Source: an uncultured Oceanospirillales bacterium
GTDB taxonomy: Bacteria; Pseudomonadota; Gammaproteobacteria; Pseudomonadales; Litorivicinaceae
Length of the DNA stretch: 14,141 nt
Direction: 5' to 3'
NCBI GenBank assembly: GCA_913061245.1
Contig: CAJXTO010000029.1
Location: 1-14,141 of the forward strand
Of the stretch, positions 1-6,799 are shown piece by piece (the first letter of the stretch is position 1; every line of letters starts with the position of its first letter). The position numbers and the translations under genes are program-made. Under the pieces are notes generated by a model. The model was given only the letters and a program-made list of their open reading frames with translations, had not been told where the DNA came from and did no database searches.

Positions 1-2
1 AG

Positions 3-2012
3 CCAGTCATGGAAGGTAAGTCGGTCCTGTTTAAGAAATTTGCCAACATCAACTCGATCGACATCGAAGTCGATACAACAGATGTTGATCGTTTTTGTGA
101 TGTTGTTTCAGCACTCGAACCTTCATTTGGCGGTATCAATCTCGAAGACATCAAGGCACCAGAATGCTTTGAAATCGAAACCCGTCTTCGGGAACAGATG
201 AATATCCCTGTATTCCATGATGATCAGCATGGAACAGCGATCGTGGTCGGCGCGGGTATGCTGAATGCGATGCGTTATCTCGGCAAGGATATGGGCGAGA
301 TCAAGCTTGTATGTTCAGGTGCAGGGGCTGCTGCTCTCGCATGCTTGAATATGTTGAAGACACTCGGTGTGAAACAAGAAAACATCACTGTCTGCGATCA
401 GCACGGCGTGCTCCGTCCTGACCGCGAACAGCCGATGGATAAATACAAGGCGCAATATGCGAAAGAAACCAACCTCAAAACGCTGAAAGAAGCGCTGGTT
501 GGCGCAGATGCATTCCTTGGCCTGTCGGTTCCGGGTGTGATCGATCAAGACGACGTCAAGAAGATGGCAGACCGACCAGTGATTTTTGCGCTGGCCAATC
601 CGACACCAGAAATCATGCCGGAACTGGTTAAAGAGGTTCGTCCCGATGCATTAATCGCAACGGGTCGATCGGATTACCCGAACCAGGTGAATAACGTTCT
701 CTGCTTCCCATTCTTGTTCCGCGGTGCATTGGATTGCGGTGCAACGGTCATCAACGAAGAAATGAAGGCAGCTTGTGCAGAAGCAATCGCTGCCATGGTT
801 CACACCCCACCATCTGATGAGGTGTTGAGTACATACCAAGGCGAGCAACTGACTTTTGGCCCAGAATATTTAATTCCAAAGCCATTCGACCCTCGTTTGA
901 TTATGGAAATCCCACCAGGAGTCGCAAAAGCCGCCCATGAATCAGGTGTGGCGATGCGCCCAATCGATGATTTGGAAGCCTACCGTGATGACTTAAGCCG
1001 ATTCGTATTCCGCTCAGGCATGCTGATGAAGCCCATGTTTGAGGCTGCACGTGCAACTAAGCGTCGCCTGGTGCTAGCAGAAGGCGAAGGCGGAAAAATG
1101 CTTCAGGCATGTCAGCTGATCGTTTCAGAAAATCTTGCTGATGTAACGCTGGTTGGCCGTCGCAATGTCATCGAAGACAAGATTAAGTCAATGGGACTCT
1201 CAATTGAGGCTGATAAAGACTTCCTAATCGTCGACAACCTCGACGATGACGCCATTACCCCGATTGGCGAGGAATATCATGCACTCATGGCTCGCCAAGG
1301 CATGACGCCGAAGGCCGCACAAACACGGGTTCGCGCAAACACGACAGTGGTTGCCTCAATGCTTCTTCGTCGCGGCGATGCTGATGCAATGCTGTGCGGA
1401 ACATTTGGAACCTATGGCAAGCACCTTCAACTCGCTGAAGAGATTGTTGGGCGGAAGAACGGTTCACCTGTTGTTGGCGCCCTAACGGTGCTGATTTTGC
1501 CACAGGGAACAATCTTCCTAACCGATACGCATGTAAATTTTGATCCAACAGCGGAACAACTGTGTGAGCTCGGCAAGCTTGCAGCAGACGAAATCCGTCG
1601 GTTTGGAATTCAACCGAAGGCAGCGTTCCTGTCGCATTCAAACTTTGGTTCATCAAATACGCCAACTGCGAAAAAGGTTCGTGAAGCGACTGCGATGTTC
1701 ATGGAGCGTTACCCAGATATCGAAGCCGATGGTGAAATGCATGCAGATGCCGCTCTGGATGAGAAGGTTCGTCTTGACCTCCTTCCAGATAGCAAGCTGA
1801 CTGGCACAGCCAACTTGTTGATTTGCCCAAATCTCGACTCAGCAAACATCGCGAGAAATCTTCTGAAAGTATTAGGTAACGGCGTAACCGTTGGACCATT
1901 ACTGTTGGGCCTTGATAAAGAAGCACACGTTGCAACCGCATCAAACTCACCACGTGGAATTTTCAATATGGCCGCTGTCGCGCTGGCTAACGTGAATCGC
2001 AACGACGATTAA
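3..2012 (+). CDS. maeB: NADP-dependent malic enzyme with C-terminal phosphotransacetylase-like domain, 5' partial
   Basis: Oxidatively decarboxylates malate to pyruvate, making NADPH, in the cytoplasm. The window opens inside the gene: the reading frame is open to the edge, and the visible protein begins PVMEGK, which in E. coli MaeB lies roughly 90 residues in. The ATG at 9 is therefore an internal methionine. The missing part carries the catalytic tyrosine segment. Counting from that methionine, the general-base lysine is in MEGK (4), metal ligands are in NLED (46-47) and FHDD (71-72), the dinucleotide loop is SGAGAAA (103-109) and ANPTPE is at 196-201. The malic domain ends near 315. A Pta-like domain spans about 335-660 and contains HSNFGSS (543-549). 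In this family that domain is regarded as regulatory, binding acetyl-CoA, rather than catalytic. The C-terminus is complete and a terminator follows 20 bases after the stop. Family assignment is very secure. Confidence 0.96.
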   Translation, partial: PVMEGKSVLFKKFANINSIDIEVDTTDVDRFCDVVSALEPSFGGINLEDIKAPECFEIETRLREQMNIPVFHDDQHGTAIVVGAGMLNAMRYLGKDMGEIKLVCSGAGAAALACLNMLKTLGVKQENITVCDQHGVLRPDREQPMDKYKAQYAKETNLKTLKEALVGADAFLGLSVPGVIDQDDVKKMADRPVIFALANPTPEIMPELVKEVRPDALIATGRSDYPNQVNNVLCFPFLFRGALDCGATVINEEMKAACAEAIAAMVHTPPSDEVLSTYQGEQLTFGPEYLIPKPFDPRLIMEIPPGVAKAAHESGVAMRPIDDLEAYRDDLSRFVFRSGMLMKPMFEAARATKRRLVLAEGEGGKMLQACQLIVSENLADVTLVGRRNVIEDKIKSMGLSIEADKDFLIVDNLDDDAITPIGEEYHALMARQGMTPKAAQTRVRANTTVVASMLLRRGDADAMLCGTFGTYGKHLQLAEEIVGRKNGSPVVGALTVLILPQGTIFLTDTHVNFDPTAEQLCELGKLAADEIRRFGIQPKAAFLSHSNFGSSNTPTAKKVREATAMFMERYPDIEADGEMHADAALDEKVRLDLLPDSKLTGTANLLICPNLDSANIARNLLKVLGNGVTVGPLLLGLDKEAHVATASNSPRGIFNMAAVALANVNRNDD

Positions 2013-2031
2013 CGGCCGCTAGTTTGCAACC

Positions 2032-2064
2032 AAAAACCCGAGCCTGACCCGCTCGGGTTTTTTT
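2032..2064. terminator. Bidirectional intrinsic terminator between maeB and the lysR-type gene
   Basis: A perfect 7-bp stem, CCCGAGC (2037-2043) with GCTCGGG (2051-2057), encloses a 7-base loop. It is preceded by five A (2032-2036) and followed by seven T (2058-2064). It therefore reads as hairpin plus U-tract on both strands, terminating maeB from the left and the regulator gene from the right. The regulator stop codon (TAA on the minus strand, 2063-2065) overlaps the T-tract. Confidence 0.93.
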
Positions 2065-2950
2065 ATGCTAATTCGTCGACTAAAAAGTCAATTAATGCGC
2101 GTGTCTTCAGTGGCAAATGACGACCATGAGGAAATACCGCATAAAGTTTTCGCTCTGGAAAAACTTGGTAGTCAGCAAGGACTTCACGTAACTGCCCATC
2201 ATCGATTTCTGTTTCAACCATAAACCGAGGGAGCAAAATAAGGCCTTGGCCCGCTCGCGCAAATGACACCATCATTTGATCGTTGTTTGTAGAGAGCTTC
2301 GCTTGCGTTACAACCTGCACTGGCTCTTCATTCCCTCGCTGAAGCTTCAAGCGTTGCATCACGCGCTCCGATGCATAATGAACAAACGGAATGTCAGCCA
2401 GGTCTTCAGGCGTCTTTGGATCTCCGTATTCTGCGAGCAATATCGGCGCACCAACGAGAACCATCGGAACATCCGATAACCGCCGCGCTACTAGAGACGA
2501 ATCCTCTAAATGGCCAATCCTGATTGCCAAATCGAACCCCTCACCGACCAGATCAACGAACCGATCTGACAGCTCGACATGCAAGTTAATTCCTGGATGA
2601 TGCGATACAAATGAAGTCAGCGGTTCTTTGAGTACACGCTGAGCGAGAGCGACGGGCGCTGAAATACGCAGCGAGCCCTCTGGCTTCGCTTTTCGACCTG
2701 CGAGCATTTCACCCACTTCTTCGATGCCTTCCACCAAAGGTGCTGAGCGCTCAAAGAGGAATGAGCCTTCATCAGTTAGACTCAGTTGACGCGTAGTCCG
2801 GTGGAATAGTCGGACACCGAGATCATTTTCCAAGCGCTGAACTTGTTTACTGACTGCCGAGCCAGTCATTCCAAGTCGACGTGCTGCTTCCGCAAAGCTT
2901 CCATGACGGGCGACTGCGACAAAAATTGGTACGCGCGATAGACGATCCAT
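2063..2950 (-). CDS. LysR-family transcriptional regulator (CrgA-like subgroup)
   Basis: 295 residues, the normal length for a LysR-type regulator. An N-terminal winged helix-turn-helix occupies about residues 1-60, with the signature GSFAEAARRLGMTGSAVSKQ and then RLFHRTTRQLSLTDEG. A substrate-binding-like effector domain follows from about 88 to 293, starting LRISAPVA and including the stretch VGEGFDLAIRIG that is typical of the CrgA group. I chose the ATG at 2948-2950 because GGAAAGG lies just before it and because regulators of this group usually start MDRL or similar. A GTG 18 bases upstream (2966-2968) would add six residues and has no better ribosome site. The gene is divergent from the doxX-family gene at 3086, so it probably controls that gene and itself. 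Its inducer cannot be read from the sequence. Confidence 0.93.
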   Translation of the reverse strand: MDRLSRVPIFVAVARHGSFAEAARRLGMTGSAVSKQVQRLENDLGVRLFHRTTRQLSLTDEGSFLFERSAPLVEGIEEVGEMLAGRKAKPEGSLRISAPVALAQRVLKEPLTSFVSHHPGINLHVELSDRFVDLVGEGFDLAIRIGHLEDSSLVARRLSDVPMVLVGAPILLAEYGDPKTPEDLADIPFVHYASERVMQRLKLQRGNEEPVQVVTQAKLSTNNDQMMVSFARAGQGLILLPRFMVETEIDDGQLREVLADYQVFPERKLYAVFPHGRHLPLKTRALIDFLVDELA

Positions 2951-2985
2951 AACCTTTCCACCAAACACACAAATGATATCGACTT

Positions 2986-3037
2986 ATTAGTTCCAAAATA
3001 GAATTAAACAAGTGCATTAATCCATAATTTAATTCCA
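2986..3037. promoter_or_regulatory. Probable LysR-type operator: three TTARTTCYA-like half-sites
   Basis: Three related ten-base elements lie in the divergent promoter region. ATTAGTTCCA is at 2986-2995 (plus). TTTAATTCTA is read on the minus strand at 2999-3008. TTTAATTCCA is at 3028-3037 (plus). The first two face each other across three bases, giving an imperfect dyad centred on 2997 in which seven of nine arm positions match. It contains TTC-N7-GAA, and so T-N11-A, the usual LysR recognition pattern. The last two form an exact 8-bp inverted repeat, GAATTAAA and TTTAATTC, whose centres are 27 bases apart. A recognition dyad plus a separate activation half-site is the normal LysR layout. 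Binding is inferred, not shown. Confidence 0.6.
3023..3028 (+). promoter_or_regulatory. Possible -10 element for the doxX-family gene
   Basis: CATAAT matches TATAAT at five of six positions and lies about 58 bases before the chosen ATG. No good -35 hexamer sits 16-18 bases upstream; that position is occupied by the inner half-site of the dyad. This would suit a promoter that depends on an activator. It is a weak call in an A+T-rich spacer, where such hexamers arise by chance. Confidence 0.3.
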
Positions 3038-3085
3038 TCGGTTTCGTAGTCATCATTGACCCAACATGAAACACAGGAGACAACC

Positions 3086-3526
3086 ATGTTCAATCAAGCA
3101 TTTGGAATGACGATTACACGCATTGCCCTCGGAATTATTTTGTTTGCACACGGCTACATTTTGAAAGTCGAGACATTCACGATTGGAGGGACCGTTGGAT
3201 TTTTTGAAAGTATTGGACTGCCAGCAATTGCTGCTTACCTTGTTATTGCAGGTGAGATCTTCGGCGGCATCGCCCTTATCCTTGGAGCTTTCACGCGCTT
3301 AGCTGCTTGGCTTTCACTACCCATTCTAATTGGTGCGACTTGGATGCACCTCGGGAACAGTTGGGTATTTTCAGCGGAAGGTGGCGGCTGGGAATTCCCT
3401 CTCTTGCTCGTCGCTCTCACGGTGAGCGTTGGCTTCGGGGGTGCCGGTAAGTATGCGATGGACAATCTTGATTGGATGAAAAACTTTAACCTCACCCAAT
3501 CAAGTGCAGAGCAAGCGGCTGCATAA
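3086..3526 (+). CDS. DoxX-family inner-membrane protein
   Basis: 146 residues with four likely membrane helices at about 8-25, 46-68, 70-87 and 103-120, the layout of the small DoxX family. Conserved family points are HG after helix 1 (22-23), GEIFGG in helix 2 (56-61), and a GGAGKYAMD segment after helix 4 (118-126) corresponding to the family's small-G-x-G plus LD motif. The ATG at 3086 is chosen because AGGAGA (3075-3080) precedes it by five bases. The frame is open further upstream to a TTG (3056), but no ribosome site supports it. Members are often paired with a divergent LysR regulator, as here, and have been linked to oxidative or electrophile stress and quinone-like compounds, but the biochemical role is not settled. 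The stop lies 2 bases from that of the opposing gene. Confidence 0.9.
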   Translation: MFNQAFGMTITRIALGIILFAHGYILKVETFTIGGTVGFFESIGLPAIAAYLVIAGEIFGGIALILGAFTRLAAWLSLPILIGATWMHLGNSWVFSAEGGGWEFPLLLVALTVSVGFGGAGKYAMDNLDWMKNFNLTQSSAEQAAA

Positions 3527-3528
3527 TC

Positions 3529-4263
3529 TTAAGGTGTGATCGTCTGGCCATCCCAGGCGATCACTTGACCTGTTCGCTCAGGCGACAGCGCATTCAGCAC
3601 ATCCCAAAGATAGCCAGCAGATTGTTCCGCTGTGAACAATTTATTGGGATCAACCCCTGACTGAAATGGTTTTGATAAACCGGTATCAACTGTCCCCGGA
3701 TGTAAGCCAACAACGATCGCATGCGGATTGGTTCTTGATAATTCCAAACTCAAATTCTTTGTCAGCATATTTTGTGCAGTTTTACTTGCACGATAACTAT
3801 GCCAACCGCCCAACCGATTATCGCCAATCGACGCGACGCGAGCAGATAGTGTTGCAACAGTGATCGGATCACGATGGCGAATCAGACGACCCAGTGCCGC
3901 ATACCAGAGAAATGGCCCAAAGCAATTGACTGAAAACACCGCCTCGAGATTCGAGCGAGTAAGATCTGCAAGCTTTTTCTCAGGCTTCAGACCAAGCGAT
4001 TCATTCTGCAAAATCCCTGCTGTGGTCACCACAAGATGTAGCTTATCGGTATATGAGGCGATAACCGCAGCTGCATCTGAGATTGATTGATCAGACAGCA
4101 AATCCAATTCGATTGGAATGACGCGTGGATCGTTCGAGTCGATCTTTTGGATATCACGCGCAGTCACGAAGACATGATCAAACTGATTGGACTGAAGAAT
4201 CCGATTTACTAAGGCCCGTCCTAGGCCACCTGCACCTCCTTGTATCAGTGCAGACTGTGTCAT
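3529..4263 (-). CDS. Short-chain dehydrogenase/reductase (SDR), CsgA/C-factor-like
   Basis: 244 residues, usual for a classical SDR: a cytoplasmic NAD(P)(H)-dependent oxidoreductase of unknown substrate. The Rossmann nucleotide loop GGAGGLG is at 9-15. The NNAG motif appears as TTAG (80-83), with the usual asparagines replaced. The structural asparagine is in SVNCFG (N113). The catalytic serine is S140 (LSARVAS) and the catalytic pair is Y157-x3-K161 in SYRASK, followed by the HPG loop at 188-190. The triad is therefore intact. It is the last gene of the minus-strand run and starts 4 bases after the permease stop, so it is very likely cotranscribed and translationally coupled with the ABC exporter. 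That suggests it modifies a compound handled by the exporter, which is inference only. Confidence 0.9.
   Translation of the reverse strand: MTQSALIQGGAGGLGRALVNRILQSNQFDHVFVTARDIQKIDSNDPRVIPIELDLLSDQSISDAAAVIASYTDKLHLVVTTAGILQNESLGLKPEKKLADLTRSNLEAVFSVNCFGPFLWYAALGRLIRHRDPITVATLSARVASIGDNRLGGWHSYRASKTAQNMLTKNLSLELSRTNPHAIVVGLHPGTVDTGLSKPFQSGVDPNKLFTAEQSAGYLWDVLNALSPERTGQVIAWDGQTITP
3538..3562 (+). other. Inverted repeat at the 3' end of the SDR gene, facing doxX
   Basis: GATCGTCTGG (3538-3547) and CCAGGCGATC (3553-3562) form a 10-bp stem with one G-U wobble and a 5-base loop when read on the plus strand. On the minus strand the wobble becomes an A-C mismatch. It lies 12 bases after the doxX stop, where a doxX terminator would be expected, but no T-tract follows, so it is not a standard intrinsic terminator. 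It might protect the 3' end or act with Rho. It also encodes residues near the C-terminus of the SDR, so chance or coding constraint is possible. Confidence 0.35.
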
Positions 4264-4267
4264 CTCA

Positions 4268-5278
4268 TTACCACTTAAAGAGTTTTATGCTGAGCCCCAT
4301 GCCCACGAAACAAAAGCCGACGAGTACCGTTAGATGGATTGCGATATCAGTAAAGCCCGCGTTATCTAACATCACAGCACGTGCCGCTTCCAACACGTGG
4401 GTCAATGGAAGCACTTGGGCGAACATCTGCACCCACTCGGGAGAGCCATCTAGAGAAAACCAAACGCCCGATAACAAAAGCATGGGGAACGTGACCGCAT
4501 TCAATAACCCATCAGCAAACTCTTTACTCTCGGTACGACAAGCGATCGCAAGACCTAAAGTTATCATCGCCAAGCCGCCCATGAGTGCAATCAAGAACAG
4601 AAGCCAAATACTGCCGACCATTTTGTAATCAAGTATCAAATTGGTTCCCACAAAAACAATCGTACTTGCAGTCAAAGTCACTAATAGACGCGACAACACT
4701 TGTGCTGACAAAAATTCAAATTTCGTCAGAGGCGTTGCTTTTAAGCGCCTCAAATATCCTGACTGTCGATAGCGCACGACCACATACCCAACACCCCACA
4801 GCGCGCTATACATCATATTCATTCCGAGAATGCCTGGTACAACCCAGTCAACGTAGCGAATCGCATCACCATCAGTTTCGCCACGCTTGAGTGGTCTCGT
4901 TTCTGTGTACGTCAGGAGAAGTTCCAAAATCGCACCGGACGCCGAATTTCCATTCACCCAATAATTCACAGAACCATCGACCGCTTCGATCACCAAGTCG
5001 GTTTGTTGTCGTGAGAGTCGGTCGAGAGCTTTTGATCGATCGGTCTCTATGGTCTCAACACCTGGAAACTCAACGAGTTCGGGGAGATTGTCTGAAGCAA
5101 TAGTCGTGATCGTAAACAATGCTCTTGGTGGCCCCGAAAAAACGACAGCGAGCGCAAAGACGATCAGTACAGGGAACACTAAGTTCCAACCGAAGCTCGC
5201 TCGATCACGCAGGTATTCGAGGTTTCGAGCAATAAAAACTGCCTTCATGCGCCTTAATGATCGACCAACAGCACTCAC
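4268..5278 (-). CDS. ABC-2 type transporter permease
   Basis: 336 residues, the inner-membrane subunit of an ABC-2 exporter. A first helix at about 31-49 is followed by a long, probably periplasmic segment (about 50-143). A five-helix block follows at about 145-168, 189-213, 222-247, 260-276 and 312-330. The segment RRLKATPLTKFEFL (177-190), before the third helix, is typical of the coupling region of ABC-2 permeases. The start is GTG (5276-5278), sharing GTGA with the ATPase stop. AAGAGG seven bases before it supports this over the ATG ten codons inside (5246-5248). The overlap implies translational coupling and a 1:1 partner relation with the ATPase. No substrate can be named; members export drugs, lipids or polysaccharides. 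Confidence 0.92.
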   Translation of the reverse strand: MSAVGRSLRRMKAVFIARNLEYLRDRASFGWNLVFPVLIVFALAVVFSGPPRALFTITTIASDNLPELVEFPGVETIETDRSKALDRLSRQQTDLVIEAVDGSVNYWVNGNSASGAILELLLTYTETRPLKRGETDGDAIRYVDWVVPGILGMNMMYSALWGVGYVVVRYRQSGYLRRLKATPLTKFEFLSAQVLSRLLVTLTASTIVFVGTNLILDYKMVGSIWLLFLIALMGGLAMITLGLAIACRTESKEFADGLLNAVTFPMLLLSGVWFSLDGSPEWVQMFAQVLPLTHVLEAARAVMLDNAGFTDIAIHLTVLVGFCFVGMGLSIKLFKW

Positions 5279-6009
5279 TCAATGACCTCTTGCGTCTTAA
5301 CCAATGTTTCGCCTGTCAGCGACAAAAAGAGCGTATCCAAGTCTGAAACACCAGCATCTGTAATAAGTTGTTCGGGCGTCCCTTGAAGTAGTGTTTTACC
5401 GTGCGACAAAATCACGAGCTCATCGCACAAAACCTCAGCTTCTTCCATGTAGTGCGTGGTTAAAATTAGCGTCCGACCATCTGCTTTTAGATCAGATACG
5501 ACATCCCACAAATCTCGACGCGATCTTGGATCAAGACCAGTTGTTGGCTCATCAAGGAATACGATTTCTGGATTGTGTACGAGGGCTAAAGCAAGCAGTA
5601 AACGTTGCCTTTGCCCGCCCGACAGTCGACGGGAATCCCGATGCAGAAAATCTTTCAATCGGAACTGCTCAATCAACTGATCCATTGGAATCGGATCATC
5701 ATAGAAACTTGAGAACAGCTTTAAGTTGTCAAAAGGTGTTAAAAAATCTTGTAGCGCAGTTGCCTGAAACTGAATGCCAACCCGAGTTTGATAGTCAGAA
5801 GGCAGTGGCGCGCCGTAATATCGAACAGATCCAGCAGTCGGCTCTTCCATTCCCTCAAGCATCGCGAGCGTCGTACTTTTGCCCGCACCATTAGGCCCAA
5901 GCAAACCAAAGCACTCGCCCTTTTCGATCTCAAAATCAAGACCATCAACTGCTGTCACATCATCATAGGACTTCTCGAGACCAGCGACAGACAGAATCAC
6001 TTCAGACAT
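5275..6009 (-). CDS. ABC transporter ATP-binding protein (ABC-2 exporter)
   Basis: 244 residues holding one complete nucleotide-binding domain, which powers the adjacent permease from the cytoplasmic side. Walker A is GPNGAGKST (38-46), the Q-loop glutamine is in IQFQ (82), the signature is LSGGQ (129-133), Walker B is IVFLDE (149-154) and the switch histidine is H186 in TTHYMEE. The TTHYMEEAE stretch and short length are typical of the drug/antibiotic export group (DrrA/CcmA-like). The ATG at 6007-6009 lies inside the end of the iclR-type gene, an 8-base overlap reading ATGTCTGA. Its ribosome-binding region is weak (GGGGCAGCG) and sits in a small hairpin, so expression is probably coupled to translation of the upstream regulator gene. 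Confidence 0.95.
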   Translation of the reverse strand: MSEVILSVAGLEKSYDDVTAVDGLDFEIEKGECFGLLGPNGAGKSTTLAMLEGMEEPTAGSVRYYGAPLPSDYQTRVGIQFQATALQDFLTPFDNLKLFSSFYDDPIPMDQLIEQFRLKDFLHRDSRRLSGGQRQRLLLALALVHNPEIVFLDEPTTGLDPRSRRDLWDVVSDLKADGRTLILTTHYMEEAEVLCDELVILSHGKTLLQGTPEQLITDAGVSDLDTLFLSLTGETLVKTQEVIE

Positions 6010-6799
6010 CGCTGCCCCAATGCTTGGGGGGCATTCCGCCTAACAACTGTGTTGCCAGATGAGCCGTCTTCGAAACCGCATCACCATGACCGACCAGGAC
6101 CTCTTCTGTCACACGAACGCTCGGTCCACTGACACTTAACGTACAAATTGGAGAACCAAGTTCGTTAAAGACAGGTGCTGCAACGCACTGCATCCCTTCA
6201 ACATGTTCTTCACGATCATATGAGCGACCCTCAGCAATGATCCGCTCAATCTCCTCAGTAAGTGATGCTTTTGAACACAATGTCTTATCTGTCATTGCAT
6301 CAAAGCTCAACTGCTCCATGAGCTCATTGCGCTCGTCTCGATCGAGTGCCGCCAACAATGCTTTACCAGCACCTGATGCATGCAGTGGAGACAAACTTCC
6401 GAGTGGTGCGACCATCCGCATCATATTGGCACTTTCAATTTGCGACACAAACAACGCTTTGCTACCTGAGAGTATCGCGAGGTTCACCGTCTCACCGGTT
6501 TGGTCTGACAGCTCAATCATCAGTGGTCGCAACTGCGCAACATAATCGCGCGAACGTACGAAAGCATTCCCCATACGGAATCCGGAGACACCAATTCTCC
6601 AACGGCCTGTTTCATTATCCACTGACAAAAATGATTGAGCTTCCAGGGTCGCCAGCAGCCGATGCACTGTTGAAGGTGCAAGCTCGGTCGCATCAGCAAT
6701 CTCGACCAGAGTGAGTCCCGAACGAGATCCTGAGCAAGCATTCAAAATCGATAAACCACGGACCAGTGTTTTTGACTGCCCACCTGTCTCTTCAGACAT
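6002..6799 (-). CDS. IclR-family transcriptional regulator
   Basis: 265 residues, full length for the family. An N-terminal helix-turn-helix domain (about 10-70) contains LTLVEIADATELAPSTVHRL, and an effector-binding domain runs from about 85 to 255. Typical effector-domain signatures are LHASGAGKALLA (139-150) and EGMQCVAAPVF (201-211). The ATG at 6797-6799 is supported by AAGGAAA five bases upstream (6805-6811). It overlaps the recJ stop by 8 bases (ATGTCTGA), and the same octamer forms the overlap at its own 3' end with the ATPase gene. Such proteins sense small organic acids or aromatics. The cotranscribed ABC exporter and SDR are the likeliest targets, but there is no separate promoter or spacer in which to look for its operator, so its site must be elsewhere or inside coding sequence. 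Confidence 0.93.
   Translation of the reverse strand: MSEETGGQSKTLVRGLSILNACSGSRSGLTLVEIADATELAPSTVHRLLATLEAQSFLSVDNETGRWRIGVSGFRMGNAFVRSRDYVAQLRPLMIELSDQTGETVNLAILSGSKALFVSQIESANMMRMVAPLGSLSPLHASGAGKALLAALDRDERNELMEQLSFDAMTDKTLCSKASLTEEIERIIAEGRSYDREEHVEGMQCVAAPVFNELGSPICTLSVSGPSVRVTEEVLVGHGDAVSKTAHLATQLLGGMPPKHWGSDV
6010..6029 (-). promoter_or_regulatory. Hairpin over the ribosome-binding region of the ABC ATPase gene
   Basis: On the minus strand the message reads CCCCAA-GCA-TTGGGG (6029 to 6015), a perfect 6-bp stem with a 3-base loop. It is followed by CAGCG and the ATPase ATG. The only ribosome-site-like bases (GGGG) are in the 3' arm and would be hidden when the stem forms. Ribosomes finishing the iclR-type gene pass through it and would open it, so it could make ATPase synthesis depend on regulator translation. 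The same bases encode PPKHWG near the regulator C-terminus, so chance is possible. Confidence 0.45.

Noticed and set aside
9..11. ATG at 9 as the true start of the malic enzyme gene
   Set aside because: The in-frame codons before it (P, V) continue the family sequence, and the catalytic tyrosine region would be missing. The gene runs in from outside the window.
1285..1665. Minus-strand open frame of 126 codons inside maeB
   Set aside because: It is opposite the conserved Pta-like domain of maeB. There is no domain or ribosome site.
4125..4628. Plus-strand open frame of 167 codons spanning the SDR and permease genes
   Set aside because: It straddles the junction of two well-recognised minus-strand genes, has no recognisable domain and no ribosome site. 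It is an antisense shadow.
5391..5894. Plus-strand open frame of 167 codons inside the ABC ATPase gene
   Set aside because: It lies wholly opposite the conserved Walker and signature motifs, and its composition looks like reverse-complement coding sequence.
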